NCBI GenBank assembly: GCA_958510875.1
Contig: OY294067.1
Coordinates: 102,530,010 to 102,594,009 of the forward strand
Reading direction: 5' to 3'
DNA length: 64,000 nucleotides
Origin: Endomychus coccineus
Lineage: Eukaryota; Arthropoda; Insecta; Coleoptera; Endomychidae
The notes under the pieces are model-generated. The model did no database searches and was not told the DNA's origin. It saw only the letters and a program-made list of their open reading frames with translations. This document shows positions 1 to 11,679 of this stretch, piece after piece. A program made the translations under genes and the position numbers. How positions within the stretch are numbered: the first letter of the stretch is position 1; each line of letters opens with the position of its first letter.

Positions 1-152
1 TAAAATGTTTTTCCAAAATTAGTTCCGAAGTAAACATAATTCGCTATAATATTCATTCATGTATGTTTCATAAATTATCCGATATAAATCAAATAAGTTT
101 ATGCTAAATTTGTGCCAGTTTGAACAATATTCACTATCATATTTACTTACTT

Positions 153-805
153 TAACATTGAAGGATCGCGCATCATTACGATAATTCCTAGTTGAATACA
201 TTGCTCTTGGAGATGATTTAGCACAACCTTATCGCTCAAGTGAGCTAATGATACATACTTATAATATTATAACGAATATTGTACTCGCTAGTACTAATCA
301 AGCAAAACGTCCTTAGATGATTTGATATTTATTTTCTGCAAACGCTTCATAATATCGCTATTATGAGAAGCAGTATTTTTGAAAAACTATCACATGTTAG
401 ATGTTATAGTCCCCTTATTGAAGACCTGTGGGGGCAGACAATGCACCGCGACCGATATCATTATAACTCAGACAAAAAATTAACATTGAAGGATCGCGCA
501 TCATTACGATAATTCCTAGTTGAATACATTGCTCTTGGAGATGATTTAGCACAACCTTATCGCTCAAGTGAGCTAATGATACATACTTATAATATTATAA
601 CGAATATTGTACTCGCTAGTACTAATCAAGCAAAACGTCCTTAGATGATTTAATATTTATTTTCTGCAAACGCTTCATAATATCGCTATTATGAGAAGCA
701 GTATTTTTGAAAACTATCACATGTTAGATGTTATGGCCCCCTTATTGAAGACCTGTGGGGGCAGACAATGCACCGCGACCGATATCATTATAACTCAGAC
801 AAAAA
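153..805. repeat. Tandem duplication, two ~326-bp copies
   Basis: Copy 1 is about 153-480 and copy 2 about 481-805, joined head to tail with an offset of 328 bp. I count only three or four differences: a G/A at about 325/653, one A lost in an A-run near 388/716, and a change in the CCCC-TTATTGAAG block. The copies are therefore ~99% identical and the duplication is recent or gene-converted. No open frame spans the unit. The end of the unit (TTGAAGACCTG, GGGGGCAGAC) resembles motifs scattered through the next 650 bp, so the unit may belong to the same repeat family. No function is visible. Confidence 0.9.
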
Positions 806-1480
806 CCCTGCGACTAACGGCATGTACAAACAACCCCACATTTCATTGAAGACTCCTGCAGAGGTAGATACCTCACTGAAGACCTGCTTGATAGACATCA
901 TTATACCTGCACACTCTGTATAACCTCACATACACACCTGTCTCGTTGGAGACCGCGCCAGCTTCATTCAAATTCACATGACTAACGTCATACATAAACA
1001 ATCTGTATAACCTCACATTCCATACCCCATTGAAGTCTCCCAACTCCATTTTGTATACTAAAAATAATATCCATATATCTATATGTTTAAGATGATTGAA
1101 ATCGCCTTTTGTAATATAGCAATCAAGTAAGGTACAGACGGCTTGAATAAACGTTTTGAAAGTAATTTCCTTATAAACATCGCGTTTGAGAAATGCAGAA
1201 GAAGATATCATTTCTATACCATATAACATTCCATCTATGCATTCAAGGAGCAGCAGCCCTCCCATGATACCTCCGATGAATACCCTGTCTCTTTCAAAAA
1301 TCACGTCACTGACGATATGTACAAAAAACACTATTTCAAAACCCCTATGGGCTAGCGCTATGAAGTCTCACATTCCATACCTCGCTGTAGGCTTCGTGAC
1401 ATACCTGCATGACTGACGTCATGTAAAACAATTACCTGCATCATATAGACTGCAATATACTCGCACTTATCACTCAGACC
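806..1480. repeat. Degenerate repeat field
   Basis: Short motifs recur at irregular spacing. A GACTRACGNCATGTACAAACAA-like motif lies near 811, 979, 1306 and 1411, and CATTGAAGNCTCC / CTGAAGACCTGC motifs near 845, 872 and 1029. The phrases 'CTGTATAACCTCACAT' and 'CACATTCCATACC' also recur. The block looks like an old, diverged tandem array continuing from the fresh duplication on its left. A 152-codon open frame on the minus strand (873-1331) runs through it but resembles no protein I know, and its C-terminal third is repeat-encoded. I do not call it a gene. Confidence 0.6.
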
Positions 1481-1530
1481 GGATACCCCGCGGTTATATC
1501 TACAACATTAAAATCGCTTGTTCTCAATTC

Positions 1531-1597
1531 CTCCATAGCTGAGCAGTTAAGGAGCTGGCTTTGGATTTCATTTCTCGGGTTCGATTCCCGTGTGTAG
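1531..1597 (+). ncRNA. tRNA-like Pol III promoter module (tRNA pseudogene or SINE head)
   Basis: The sequence has an A-box-like stretch TAGCTGAGCAGTT at 1536-1548 and a perfect B box GGGTTCGATTCCC at 1577-1589, 28 bp apart, which is normal tRNA spacing. The T arm would be four G-C pairs plus one outer mismatch around a TTCGATT loop. The anticodon arm does not fold convincingly and the acceptor ends do not pair, so this is not a functional tRNA. A decayed tRNA gene or the head of a tRNA-derived SINE both fit. No A-rich SINE tail is obvious downstream. Confidence 0.5.
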
Positions 1598-1639
1598 AAA
1601 AATATTTTGATGCTGCTTTACATTGAAGTTCTCCCTAAC

Positions 1640-1940
1640 CTCACATATTGTTTGCTGTCTACCTTGAACGATCTTGTATATACAGGCTGATTACCACTAT
1701 GGACTCCACAAAACCCTAGCAGAAGGTCACCTAGCAGTCAGACACCACACCCTAGAGGTGACATCACACCCTAACCATCTACCCGGCCGGTAATACAGGG
1801 TTAGTACTTATCGATACCTGTCTGGGCATACCGCGCCCATAACTGATAAGGAACCCCAAGGTCGTCTGATAAGGAGATCGTGCATGCACTACTGGTTGCC
1901 TACATCTGATAAGGCTCTCTGTCGGGCGGGCCCAAGTGAC
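1640..1940. other. GC-richer block with three CTGATAAGG motifs
   Basis: This block is clearly richer in G+C than its AT-rich surroundings and carries CTGATAAGG at 1843, 1866 and 1906 plus several CACACCCTA phrases around 1745-1770. No coding frame or known element is recognisable. It could be the end of an unclassified transposon or a short GATA-site cluster; nothing decides between these. Confidence 0.3.
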
Positions 1941-3559
1941 GCCATACCTACTAAAATTATTCGAGAATATGTTACCCATTGTCGAAGTTATTCTCGAATA
2001 TATTAATTTGTATGATTTGGGTGCAAATGTAAAGAATACTCAGCCCTCTCGTGAAAAAGAAATGTTTTCCAATCACCGCAAGATACAATTTGTCCAACTA
2101 TACCTACCTCGATATTCAAACTCAACATATTACAAAAAATTTGAAATTTTGATAGATTTCATCGTAGAAGGAATGTTTTTTTATTTTGAATAAAATGATT
2201 CCAAGGAGTGTTACGATTTGTTTGTCCAGGAAAAACAACCGACACGCAACATTCAACTGAAGGCTAATCTTGACCTGTTTCACAGAGGAATACTAATGGA
2301 GTGACCATAAAACAATCACTGAAGAACTATTATGACCAATATTTGGCTGCATGATCTGATGAGCCAATGAGAATGTTGGTCATTCCTTACTTCACCAGAT
2401 ATAATATGCATATACCTAATGTGGGTGACAGAACATGGCAGCATGAGAAGAAATAAAATGTAGGATTGCTTCTCCAAAGGAGGTAGTGATACAACTTTTG
2501 TTGCAATTAAATCATCCTGTAAGGTAACTGCCGATCAGCAAATCAGTTCTGAGTTATGTGCTGAATGAATATTTGGTAGTTCTCGCATATACAGATTGGT
2601 CGACTATACCCTCATCTGTTAAAATGAACAGAAGGGAACAAGAAGTGTTTTTACATCGTTTCCGCAATCTACATAGTAATGGGTGACTGGTGATTGCTGC
2701 TAGATAAGTTTGCTAACCTGTCATCAATAGCTGGAATATTACGAAAATCGTTCACATTAGGACCATACGTTAGAATGCATGTGGACTTTTAATACATAAA
2801 ACATAAATCAACATGATGATTTCAGGATCAATGAAGGCGTGAAGTTTTTTTTTCGCAATATCTATCCGCCTCGCTTTTTCTTTGCCTTTTAAAGTACCAC
2901 TATTGTTAAATAGACAGTGTCTATGTAAAGAGGATCAGAACAGACACAAGAGAACTTGTTCTGGTTATTTTATTGAGGATGCTGTATTTAGGAACTAGGG
3001 AAATTATTCTGTCGCAATATGCTTTAACAACCTTTATGCGTAACTCAATGTAATATTATCTGATTAAAGTGAAACCTCTTAGGGGACACTTAAGGAGGCG
3101 CTATGGTTAGTCGATATTGAGTGTGTTACACCGTGAGTTCAACAAAACAGCTGTTTTGTTAAAAAGAGAAAGAAAGATGTGAAAGCGACTGATATCTACC
3201 TCGTTTTCGAGTAATTTTAACAACCAATTCATTTGGCCAAATTAACGAACCGAGCTTAGCGCTATCCGTTTTAACAGCTGGCAACATATTACAGAGTTCT
3301 CCATGACATGATGTTCATTCATTCAATTGAATTGACAGTTCACTTATTCGTAGTGCAACTAGATTTCTAATGAAATAAACTTCAGAAATACAGAAGCAGC
3401 TCTTTTTGGGACTGTAATTATACCTAGATTTTCGTCGTGTGCTACGTTAACTGCAGAAAAATCGAAGCCACTATTATTGTTCAGAACTATTATTGTCCAG
3501 AATGTTGATCATCATGGTGAAATGGATCACAACAACATCCTGAATTGATATCTTTCCAA
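1941..3559. other. No gene seen
   Basis: AT-rich sequence with stops in all frames. A short inverted repeat (TTATTCGAGAATAT / TATTCTCGAATA) lies near 1957-2002. I see no recognisable element. Confidence 0.5.
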
Positions 3560-4310
3560 CTTCTAGTAAATTCAGAAGTACCGTTCAACATCGTTATCGA
3601 TTATGCTAGTTGTCACAGCAGGTAATGTAAGGAATAAAATGCCAACAACCTTCCATGAAAAATGTGATATACAAGAATTATTAAGTAGAAATAATATGTA
3701 TGATGATAACACAACCTTGAAACCATAGTTCTTAGGCTCGGTACTTCGTCCATTGCTTTTTTCGCCTCATTGAACACATCTGGTCTATAACTAAGACCTA
3801 CTACAGGAATTATTTTGGTACAGATGGTAATTCAAAACAACACCGGATATATGAGCAAAGACTGTACGACATACTGATAAATTGAATTTGTATTGTTGTT
3901 AATGAGCAATATTTTAAGGAACTGTGTTTGAAGCAGTGAAGTAGAATTTATTATTCCAATGCGGTTATGCAATAGCCTCAGGTCACAACAGCAAATGTGA
4001 GACTGATATCGATTTGAAGCTATGCGCTTCCTATGCTGAAGATTATTTTGTCATACCTGTCTTTGAGACTATTAGTTATTGGAATAGTTGCATTTTTTAT
4101 ATCGATTAATGAACCCCTTGTGAAAATTATTGAAGATGTAATCGAAAATAATCTTTCCAAACATTTTCCTTTTAACTTCCTCTGGGTTTTCGTTCAACTT
4201 CTTTTATATTTTGAATGCACAAGAGCAAAACTTTTAACGTTCGTAGCACATCGTGAGAGCCAGCGCTGGATTGTTGAGAGAGGATAAATTGAGTAAGTAA
4301 TATGTTTTTA
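3560..4310. repeat. Dispersed repeat, copy A
   Basis: This stretch is similar, in the same orientation, to about 54390-54960. Landmarks shared in the same order are CATTGAACACAT, AACACCRGAWATATG, RCATACWGATAAA, CCTCARGTYACAACAGCAA and TTTAAAGCTATRYGYTYCC. Similarity is roughly two thirds, so the copies are old. At 4232-4280 the motif around GAGAGCCAGCGCTGGATTG is related to 58283-58318 and, inverted, to 4571-4610. Both copies are littered with stops on both strands, so the family is not identified. Confidence 0.55.
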
Positions 4311-4570
4311 TTTGGTGCTAGATAAAATGGACTCGAGTTGAATATTTCTGGAAATACTATAATCATCCTGCTATAACGGCGTTACTGGAAATCGTGCATT
4401 AATTCGAACTTTTTGGTAGTCGTGTATTCTGAGTGTTGGCTACCATAAAATAATAACGCCTACTCCTACATCATAGTGAGGAAAATGATATAGATTAATA
4501 ATATTGATTTGAAGATGAAAGTTAATTGTCCACATGTTCATCCTAATTAGGATAATTTTGGTAATCGATC

Positions 4571-4645
4571 ATTCCACCGCGGCTCACACGATTTTCTTTG
4601 AACATTATAGGTTTTCCCCTCGTGTAGTCAAAGTATAGAAAAAAA
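4571..4645 (-). repeat. Short dispersed repeat, inverted copy
   Basis: On the minus strand this reads as a near copy of the plus strand at 58244-58318. Both have a ...ACTTTGACTACACG... start, then GGGGAAA, CCTATAATGTTC, and an AGCC..CGGTGGAAT end. It lies just beyond repeat A. Family unknown. Confidence 0.6.
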
Positions 4646-7600
4646 GTAGCTCTTGAGATAATAGACATAAAACTGAACTGCTTCAACTGTCATTAACGGA
4701 GGAAACAATTGCTTCAGAATAAATCTAACAGCAATAAAATATTAACTATTTTGCGAATGCTTCAATTGTCATTGAACGAACAAAAAGAATGTAATATAAA
4801 AATTGTACAATAAACAAATTGAAAGAAGGCATTTTATAACGGAATTCAAAAAAATCACAGTTTCACATTAATCATGAACTTACATATAAGCGGAAATATA
4901 CAAGTGGAATAATTTTTTTTTAAGATTTCGACAAAATTTTTTTTTCCAATTCTCTCATTGTACAATTTTTATCTTTGAGTCTGAACTCGTTTATAGGTAG
5001 ACGTCAATGTTAATTTTGCTTCTCTTCAATTTTTGGTCCCCTATTGACGATTGAAGCATTTCCAAAAAAGTTTCACCTTTATCGCTGTTGTAGTGAATCA
5101 TATTTGTGTTAGATAATATCAATTACTGTAGCTTTGTATTATTTATTGTAAATTATATAGTAATACATTTCAATAACAATAAACTTACATGGTCCGTATA
5201 ACTGGAGAAGTATAGCATTGCATTACCTGAAAAGAAACATGAATAAGTTTTGTTCTTTGTTCATCTAATTAAGTACACAGAATGTCGTATATAAATTTTA
5301 ATACATTCTAGAGCACTTTCGAAAAACTTTCCTGAATAGAGTATATAACACTTAATTCTTGAAGGACTGATTTCCTAATGTATATGTACATAAATATAAG
5401 ATCACCAGAATGCATCCCTACGGATGCTGTATTCGTTATCTCAGTAAAAAGTAAGGAATGGAATATTCCACGATAATATAATTATACTGCTTATTATCTT
5501 TTTTACAATTTATCATTTTTGTTGATTATCTTTAATAAAGCCACACAAAAGCTCATGGTAACGATGAAATAAACTTTTTGATATCTATCGACAATATCAA
5601 AATTTGAGACCAAAATCTTTCCTGAGAAAGCACTGCTTCCGATGCATATCAGTAACTTTTCTAGCGAATGCTCGCCAGATATTCCATTTTCAAAATGACA
5701 AACGAAAATTGTGTAGCAGATTCAATCGAGAGGAATAAAAAGGTAGCTACATGGATCCAGGTTGACGAAAACCGTGCAAATGCTTCAGAAAATATCCAGT
5801 TACCCAGTCTCGACAACAGTTAGTAAAAAATGAGATCTGCAGTCATCGTTCATCTGTATAGCGGAAATCTCAAACTGCATGATACCACAAATATCAACCC
5901 GGGGTTGGACCAATTATTAGCATAGATTTATCAATTGTTGTTCCAAATAAATGTGTTAAAATTATAAAAATGCTTGAGATTTCTTGTAAAAAACGATAGG
6001 AGTTCGGAAAGTGCTTGAGCAAATTTATAATTCAAGATTGTATTTTCCAGACAGTACGGAATGAATACATATTCCCCAGATTTCTTAACAACCAACATAA
6101 TGTTTTAAGGCTTGGAAAATATACCCCATATCGTGACTGGAAGTTTCTTTGAAGTGACAACATGGAAATCTATGAAAATCTTCGAAATAAAGAACTATGT
6201 AAACCTTACTATCATTATACCACAGAGTAATTAAATTTATGTAATCTTATTCTGAAGTAACTATGGGGCATGACCTAGGTATAGATTGAAGGATTATCGA
6301 CAAGGTTTAGGCCTTGCAAATGATGGAATTAACTTCGAACATTTGCTATAATGTTAGTTTTTAATGCATTTCCAATTATTCTTATGAGTTTCATGCCTTT
6401 CATTTTATAGAAAACTAACTTGATTATTCCTATAATTAAAAACTTTCACTACGCTGTTTTCTTTTTATCTTTTAGCCTAAGTTGTAATTTTCCAACGTTA
6501 TGCGTATATGTTAAGAACTACCCTATATATTTATTTATAATATAACGTTGTTGTTATGATGATACAAAAAGTACTATAGATTCCATTTGAAAAACCAAAT
6601 TTCAAATTCGTACGAACAATAGGAACGACGCAATTGTGTCCACAAAGGTTCACGTATCCACGCACGCTAACGCGCGCACAGACATCATCTCAAAAAAAAA
6701 GGTCTTTATGGATTCATAAATGCTCAAAACGGCTATTACAATACGACAATACTATTACAATACTTCCCTCACACTACACATAGAGAGGGAAACAAAAAGA
6801 CATTCATTAATCTTAGCAAAGCTGAGAGAAACAGTAACTATAGTTTAAAGTGGATTATTTCAAGATCGAAGGATGAAATATAGATCACGCAATTAACATA
6901 GAATGAAAGTTATTCATTCCAAATGAAAACAACGAATCGTCGTTCCTAAAGCATGAACTTTCGTAGAATCTTGATATACATTTGAAGATATAATATCAAC
7001 TGCTGGGATTCAAAAGAGACTCAACAGAAACTTTGGATCATCTAATCAGATTTGTCGTCATTCTCTCATTAATTACATTCTTTCGCTTTGATGGGTTCCT
7101 TTAGAGAGTACAATGTTGAAATGTAACTTTGTGTAAATGTACTAGGCGGAGATTTGTGTTTTAGAGTAAAATCGTTGAAAACTTAATCCAAATCGGAAAA
7201 ACTTTCATTCTGTTCATCTGTACGTCCGTTCGCTCGAGATTTGAAGCAAGAATAATGCAACATCAGAAAAAAGGTAGGAAAGAAATTAAATACGGAAAAA
7301 TTACCTTGTCCCTTAATTGTTGAAATTATCCAAAAGTCATATTGAATTGAAACATGAATTCAGCAAACAGAGTTGTTGAAATAATGTCTACCGCTTGACC
7401 GATATCAGAATATTATCACTAAACTCACATTCTTCTGCTAGGCGTTCTCTTATATCTCTTACTCGTACGTGGCAGGCAGTGCCGGTTGAAGGTATTGTAT
7501 CACTCTTGATGTTTGTGATCTGCACATTTAATTTTTCGTTATTCCGCTAAAGAAATATTTCCTTCCAATTAATTAATAATGATTCCTCATTCATAAATGG

Positions 7601-9303
7601 TTTACTCCAAAAACTTTTATGGAAAGGGAATGATAATATTTCAACATCAACACATAGTAGTCATGGATACGCACTTCGTTGGAGCATATCATTATGAAAG
7701 ATTATCACAGTCATAAAAATTAGTGTCAGAATACAAGTTATGCAGCCATTCTAGGATGCTGCGTCATCGTCATAGAACAGTTACACTGACGAATGAGATG
7801 AAAGCGTCAGTGTATTAACTCTTTGTGCTTCGAACTTTTCATTGAGCCAAACCTTAAAGGTATCTAAATTAGCCCAAAGCGTCCTATCGGAAAAAATATT
7901 CGTAACAAAATATTCCAGCAATTCAGGTATGTATATGTATGGGAGGATTACTGATTTACCGCATATAACTTTTGGCCGCAATAATATTGAAACACATTCT
8001 TACAAAATTTTCCGGTTCTTCAGTGTATTATACTAGTTAAATTGCTGAAAATCCTATACTAGTCCTTCTCACAGACTTCGCTTGGTCTGACACCAACCAA
8101 CCGACATTTTCCCCGAATTATTTTTTTAACTTCAGGAAATTGGAGGAATAAACTCAAACTCACATAAAACATTCAATTCGGGAATAATACTACAAATTGT
8201 TTAACCACAAAGTGGTATAATCAAAGGTAGGGGTCATCGATAAATCTAAATATAAAATCATGTCCTTAGATATTATAAATTAATCTGGATGTGATACAAA
8301 TTGAGAGACGATGGGTTGGAGTTCATTTACAAAATTATTGACGAGGGGTGATTTGGTCATTTCATATCTGTGATGTTTCAAAATTTCAATGGATTATAAA
8401 ATATTGAGTTGAGGTCCTTTTTGTTGAATATGTGAAATTTCGGGATAAATTTGAAAATGTTGATTCATAGAAGAATGGAAATTGATCCAATATTCCTTCA
8501 TAGAATCATCAATGGCAACATTGATTGTTCTGAAATTGTTGGGCTATTATTTCCAAAATAATTCCCGCAATAGAATAATGAAAATGGCGAATACCCACAA
8601 CTACGGAGTTGAAAAGTTCAATTCATTTTTATGTTCTTTTAGGAAAGTGATTATCAGCTGCTATTCATTTTTTCTAGTTATGTATGTTCATGTTCCAGTC
8701 TTCCGCAGACATATGTAGATACTCTGTATTTTCACTATATTTTTTGTAAATTGTATAATAGGCTTGTCCGTGAATAGATAAATAGATGAATATCTATGCT
8801 CTGTATTATCTCAAACGGTAATCTCCATTGAGACCAGCATGTGAGGTCGTTTAGAAGAAAATGCTTCACAGAAACTTGGTCTTCTATTCCAAACCACCTA
8901 CTTTACACCACGTATCTCCTAATGATCTACTAAGCACCTGTACTGGAGTACTGTTCACACATTTGGTATCCAGTTTGGTGCTTTTAGATTCCATTGAGGA
9001 GAAATGTAATTGTTAGATTGGTTATGTCACACTTACGAATTCTTTTACCTCTCTAGAACATCGTAATAAGCTGGATGATCTCTCCCTTTTATATATTTTC
9101 CATGGTCGGTGCTTATTGGGAATCAAGTATGCTATTCCACCACCAGCAATTCAAAGCAGAATAGACACAGTCACGTATAGTCCGTGATATAAGAGATCGC
9201 CCAGCAAAAGAATGTAAATCGAGTACCAACAATTCTGTTTGCTAAAATCATGGTTCAATACGACCGCTGCAATATATCCTGATAAGCGAATATTACATCT
9301 TCC
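4646..9303. other. No gene seen
   Basis: AT-rich, stop-rich DNA. Short open frames at 7842-8036 and 8482-8718 have no recognisable domain and no splice-site pattern that would join them. A GC-containing patch near 6655-6690 (CGCACGCTAACGCGCG) is unexplained. Confidence 0.5.
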
Positions 9304-9660
9304 TTGCCGCACTGGCTAACTATCATGTTCAGAACAGTATACATTTCTATGCACTCGGCTGTTTCTGTGCTCGCTCGGCTCTGGTACTACCAAAAGGAGA
9401 AGCCTATTAGTGGTCATGACATTTCGAAAAATCAAACTTGTTCTTGTCCCCTCGTAACGTTTCCGAGTCACGGCTTCTATGAATTAGGTGCCCGTGATAA
9501 CATATTGTATAGTATGATCCGAATGAATGGAAAAATAAAAAATTATAAAAAATGTATAAAACGAGAAGTTACTCATTACAATTTGACCTACGTCTGGCAA
9601 AATTTTCCTGGCGGTTCATCTCCTTGGCAATTACATTTTCTGACAGAGGAGTTTATTTAA
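9304..9660 (+). CDS. Unrecognised open frame, 118 codons
   Basis: This is one of the longer uninterrupted plus-strand frames. It starts MPHWLTIMF and ends FLTEEFI, and contains several Cys, Trp and Tyr residues. I recognise no domain, signal peptide or membrane segment. In AT-rich DNA a frame of this length can occur by chance, and no flanking exon is evident. It could be an exon of an unknown gene or a decayed transposon frame. Confidence 0.15.
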   Translation: MPHWLTIMFRTVYISMHSAVSVLARLWYYQKEKPISGHDISKNQTCSCPLVTFPSHGFYELGARDNILYSMIRMNGKIKNYKKCIKREVTHYNLTYVWQNFPGGSSPWQLHFLTEEFI

Positions 9661-10109
9661 ACCCTATTTCTTTCGAAGAATCAAAAACAGTATTAAAATA
9701 AGTCCTAGCTTCAACTCAAAATGGCGGATGCGCCAGACAAATTTATTTATTATTTCTGCAGATATTAGTATTTAGAAAGATTTGATGTTTCTGGGTCATA
9801 TGATATGATATGATGCATATGCTACTATATGGTTCAAAAGATACCCAAATTGGTAATAACTGAGTGACTTAGCTTTTATTGGCTACGATTTGAGGATTTT
9901 CCTTTTAGGAACTTTGCCCAGATGAATATTTGGATAATCAATTGCTATTACAATATTGACAGCAAGAGAAAGCAATAACAATAATATCATGATCAATTGT
10001 AATGAGCTGTTACCAAGGTGAATTCAACACAACAATTGGGCAATAATAATGCAAATAGCCCTCAACCTAATTAGCTTAGCATATGAATAGAGGAAGATGA
10101 TTCAAACAT

Positions 10110-10796
10110 CAGTCCCTTCAAGTTTACCATTGGAACTTCCACACCAAGGATTAAATGAGATTGATTAGGTCCTCCAACCCTCTAAGTAACTAATATCCAG
10201 TTGGCGGGAGTTGTTAAATATCTCGGAATAATCCTTGAATCCAAACTAATCTGAAACCAACAGCTGGTAAAACTCAAGAACACTAATGCTGACCAGGCAC
10301 GAATACATGAAGACATGGAGCAACATTCTGCATTGTCATATTGGACATACGACATTGTATTGAAACCATGATCACATAAGCATCTTTGATATGTGGATAT
10401 ATAAGTATATCAGAAAATACCTGCGGCTGAGTTTAATAAAGTAAAATCTGTTGCCTGCCTCAGTATAGCGGGAGCTATGGAAACTAACGCAACAGCAGCC
10501 GTCCATGTTCTAACGAATCTTCCCCAATTGTCATGAAGATGTTGAAGGAGAATGGGTCTCAGACTACAAAACAACGAGTTGAAGATTGAACCATAATATA
10601 ATCGAAGACAATTTCCTCTATTATATTATGAAGGCAACATTCTTGATATGAAATCAGAGGACCATATTAATCTCAAGTGATCCTTCATCAAAATCAGGGA
10701 CAAACCTGGTGAGAGGACCTGCTATTCAGACGAGTCGAAATCCAGTGGAGAAACTGGTGCTGGAATATACAGAGGGGGGAAAAACTTTCAACAGAG
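10110..10796 (+). pseudogene. LINE reverse transcriptase C-terminus / RNase H start (part 1, split)
   Basis: Shifting plus-strand frames give landmarks typical of jockey/R1-type non-LTR retrotransposons. VVKYLGIILESKL near 10207 matches the conserved 'vKYLGv.lD.kL' block after the RT palm. ACLSIAGAM near 10458 matches the 'aCl.ITGAMrttPtaAle.ll.lpPL' linker. CYSDESKSSGETGAGIY near 10720 matches the RNase H start 'yTDGSKt..GtGAGvY', with the catalytic-region TDG changed to SDE. Several stops and frameshifts make it a pseudogene. The frame is cut at 10796 by the LTR element and resumes at 14267, so the two pieces were one LINE before that insertion. Confidence 0.8.
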
Positions 10797-11318
10797 TGTA
10801 GTATAGGAATCATCCATTCCTATACGAGATTACCTGAAAACCTTAAGTTATAGAATTCGACCTTATTCTTATTAAGTAATGTTATTAAGCATATATTGAT
10901 AACTCATAACTGACTCACTAACAACATGTTGACTATTACGCATTGCTTAGCCCAAGATAACCTTGACACACAGAACAGGGTATCTCGAGGTAGTTATTGA
11001 GGAATCGATGTATATGCTAAAAACCAGAGTATGTAGAACAATAACATAAACATCACAGTTAGATTATAGTATATATAGTTATGTAGGACATTCATATTCA
11101 GTTACATATAGTTATATCATAATTATTCATATAAGATATTGATGTAAGACTGTACTATTATTATGTAGAGCGAGGCATTATGTCGCAATGGCGTCGAGCT
11201 CTACAATTTAGTAAAGTGACTCTTTTATAAGTGATATGTTTCCATCCCCTACACCTTCACCAGGACCACGGGTCAGTTAGGGCGAACCGCCCAACTTTAA
11301 GACAGTCTTCTCCTTACA
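10797..11318. repeat. Left LTR (522 bp)
   Basis: It starts TGTAGTATAGGAATC and ends CTTCTCCTTACA, and matches the right LTR end to end without a gap. The segment TCTTTTATAAGTGATATG near 11220 could hold a TATA element, but no promoter was tested. Confidence 0.93.
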
Positions 11319-11336
11319 TGGCGATCTCTACCAGTT
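11319..11336. promoter_or_regulatory. Putative primer-binding site
   Basis: TGGCGATCTCTACCAG abuts the left LTR with no spacer. A TGG start is expected because tRNAs end in CCA. I cannot name the tRNA. A similar TGGCGATCTCGGCCAG recurs at 11398, which may mark a small duplication. A primer site here implies plus-strand orientation. Confidence 0.5.
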
Positions 11337-11430
11337 TTTTTTTCTACCAGAAATAAGAAACGGACCACAGGAACACATACGGCAGCGATCCCCAACATGG
11401 CGATCTCGGCCAGTTCCTTTCTTTAAGGGA

Positions 11431-11499
11431 ATGGAAATTGGAAATGGATTGGAATGGAAATTGGAAATGGATTGGAATGGAAATTGGAAATGGATTGGA
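11431..11499. repeat. 23-bp minisatellite, 3 units
   Basis: Three perfect units of ATGGAAATTGGAAATGGATTGGA (described here, unit length 23) lie inside the LTR element. Related GGAAATTGGAAAT motifs extend to about 11670. The long frames on both strands here (for example 11328-11690 minus) are produced by this low-complexity repeat and are not genes. Confidence 0.85.
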
Positions 11500-11679
11500 A
11501 TGAAAACATGGAAATTTCGAGGATGGAATGGTAAAAAAAAAATTTTTTTCTTTGATGTCCACATCACCATATGTGATTCCCACAAGGAGACATAATGGAT
11601 TTGGAAATTGGAAATTGATTGGAATTGGATTTGGACTATGGATTTGGAACTGGGAAAATGGAAACTGGAACGCAGACAT

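Noticed and set aside
873..1331. 152-codon minus-strand frame, the longest in the window
   Set aside because: No recognisable domain, and it crosses a degenerate repeat field whose repeats encode its C-terminal third; not called a gene.
3560..4310. Chemoreceptor (odorant receptor) pseudogene
   Set aside because: Hydrophobic stretches suggested it, but neither strand gives the conserved C-terminal receptor motifs and both copies are full of stops.
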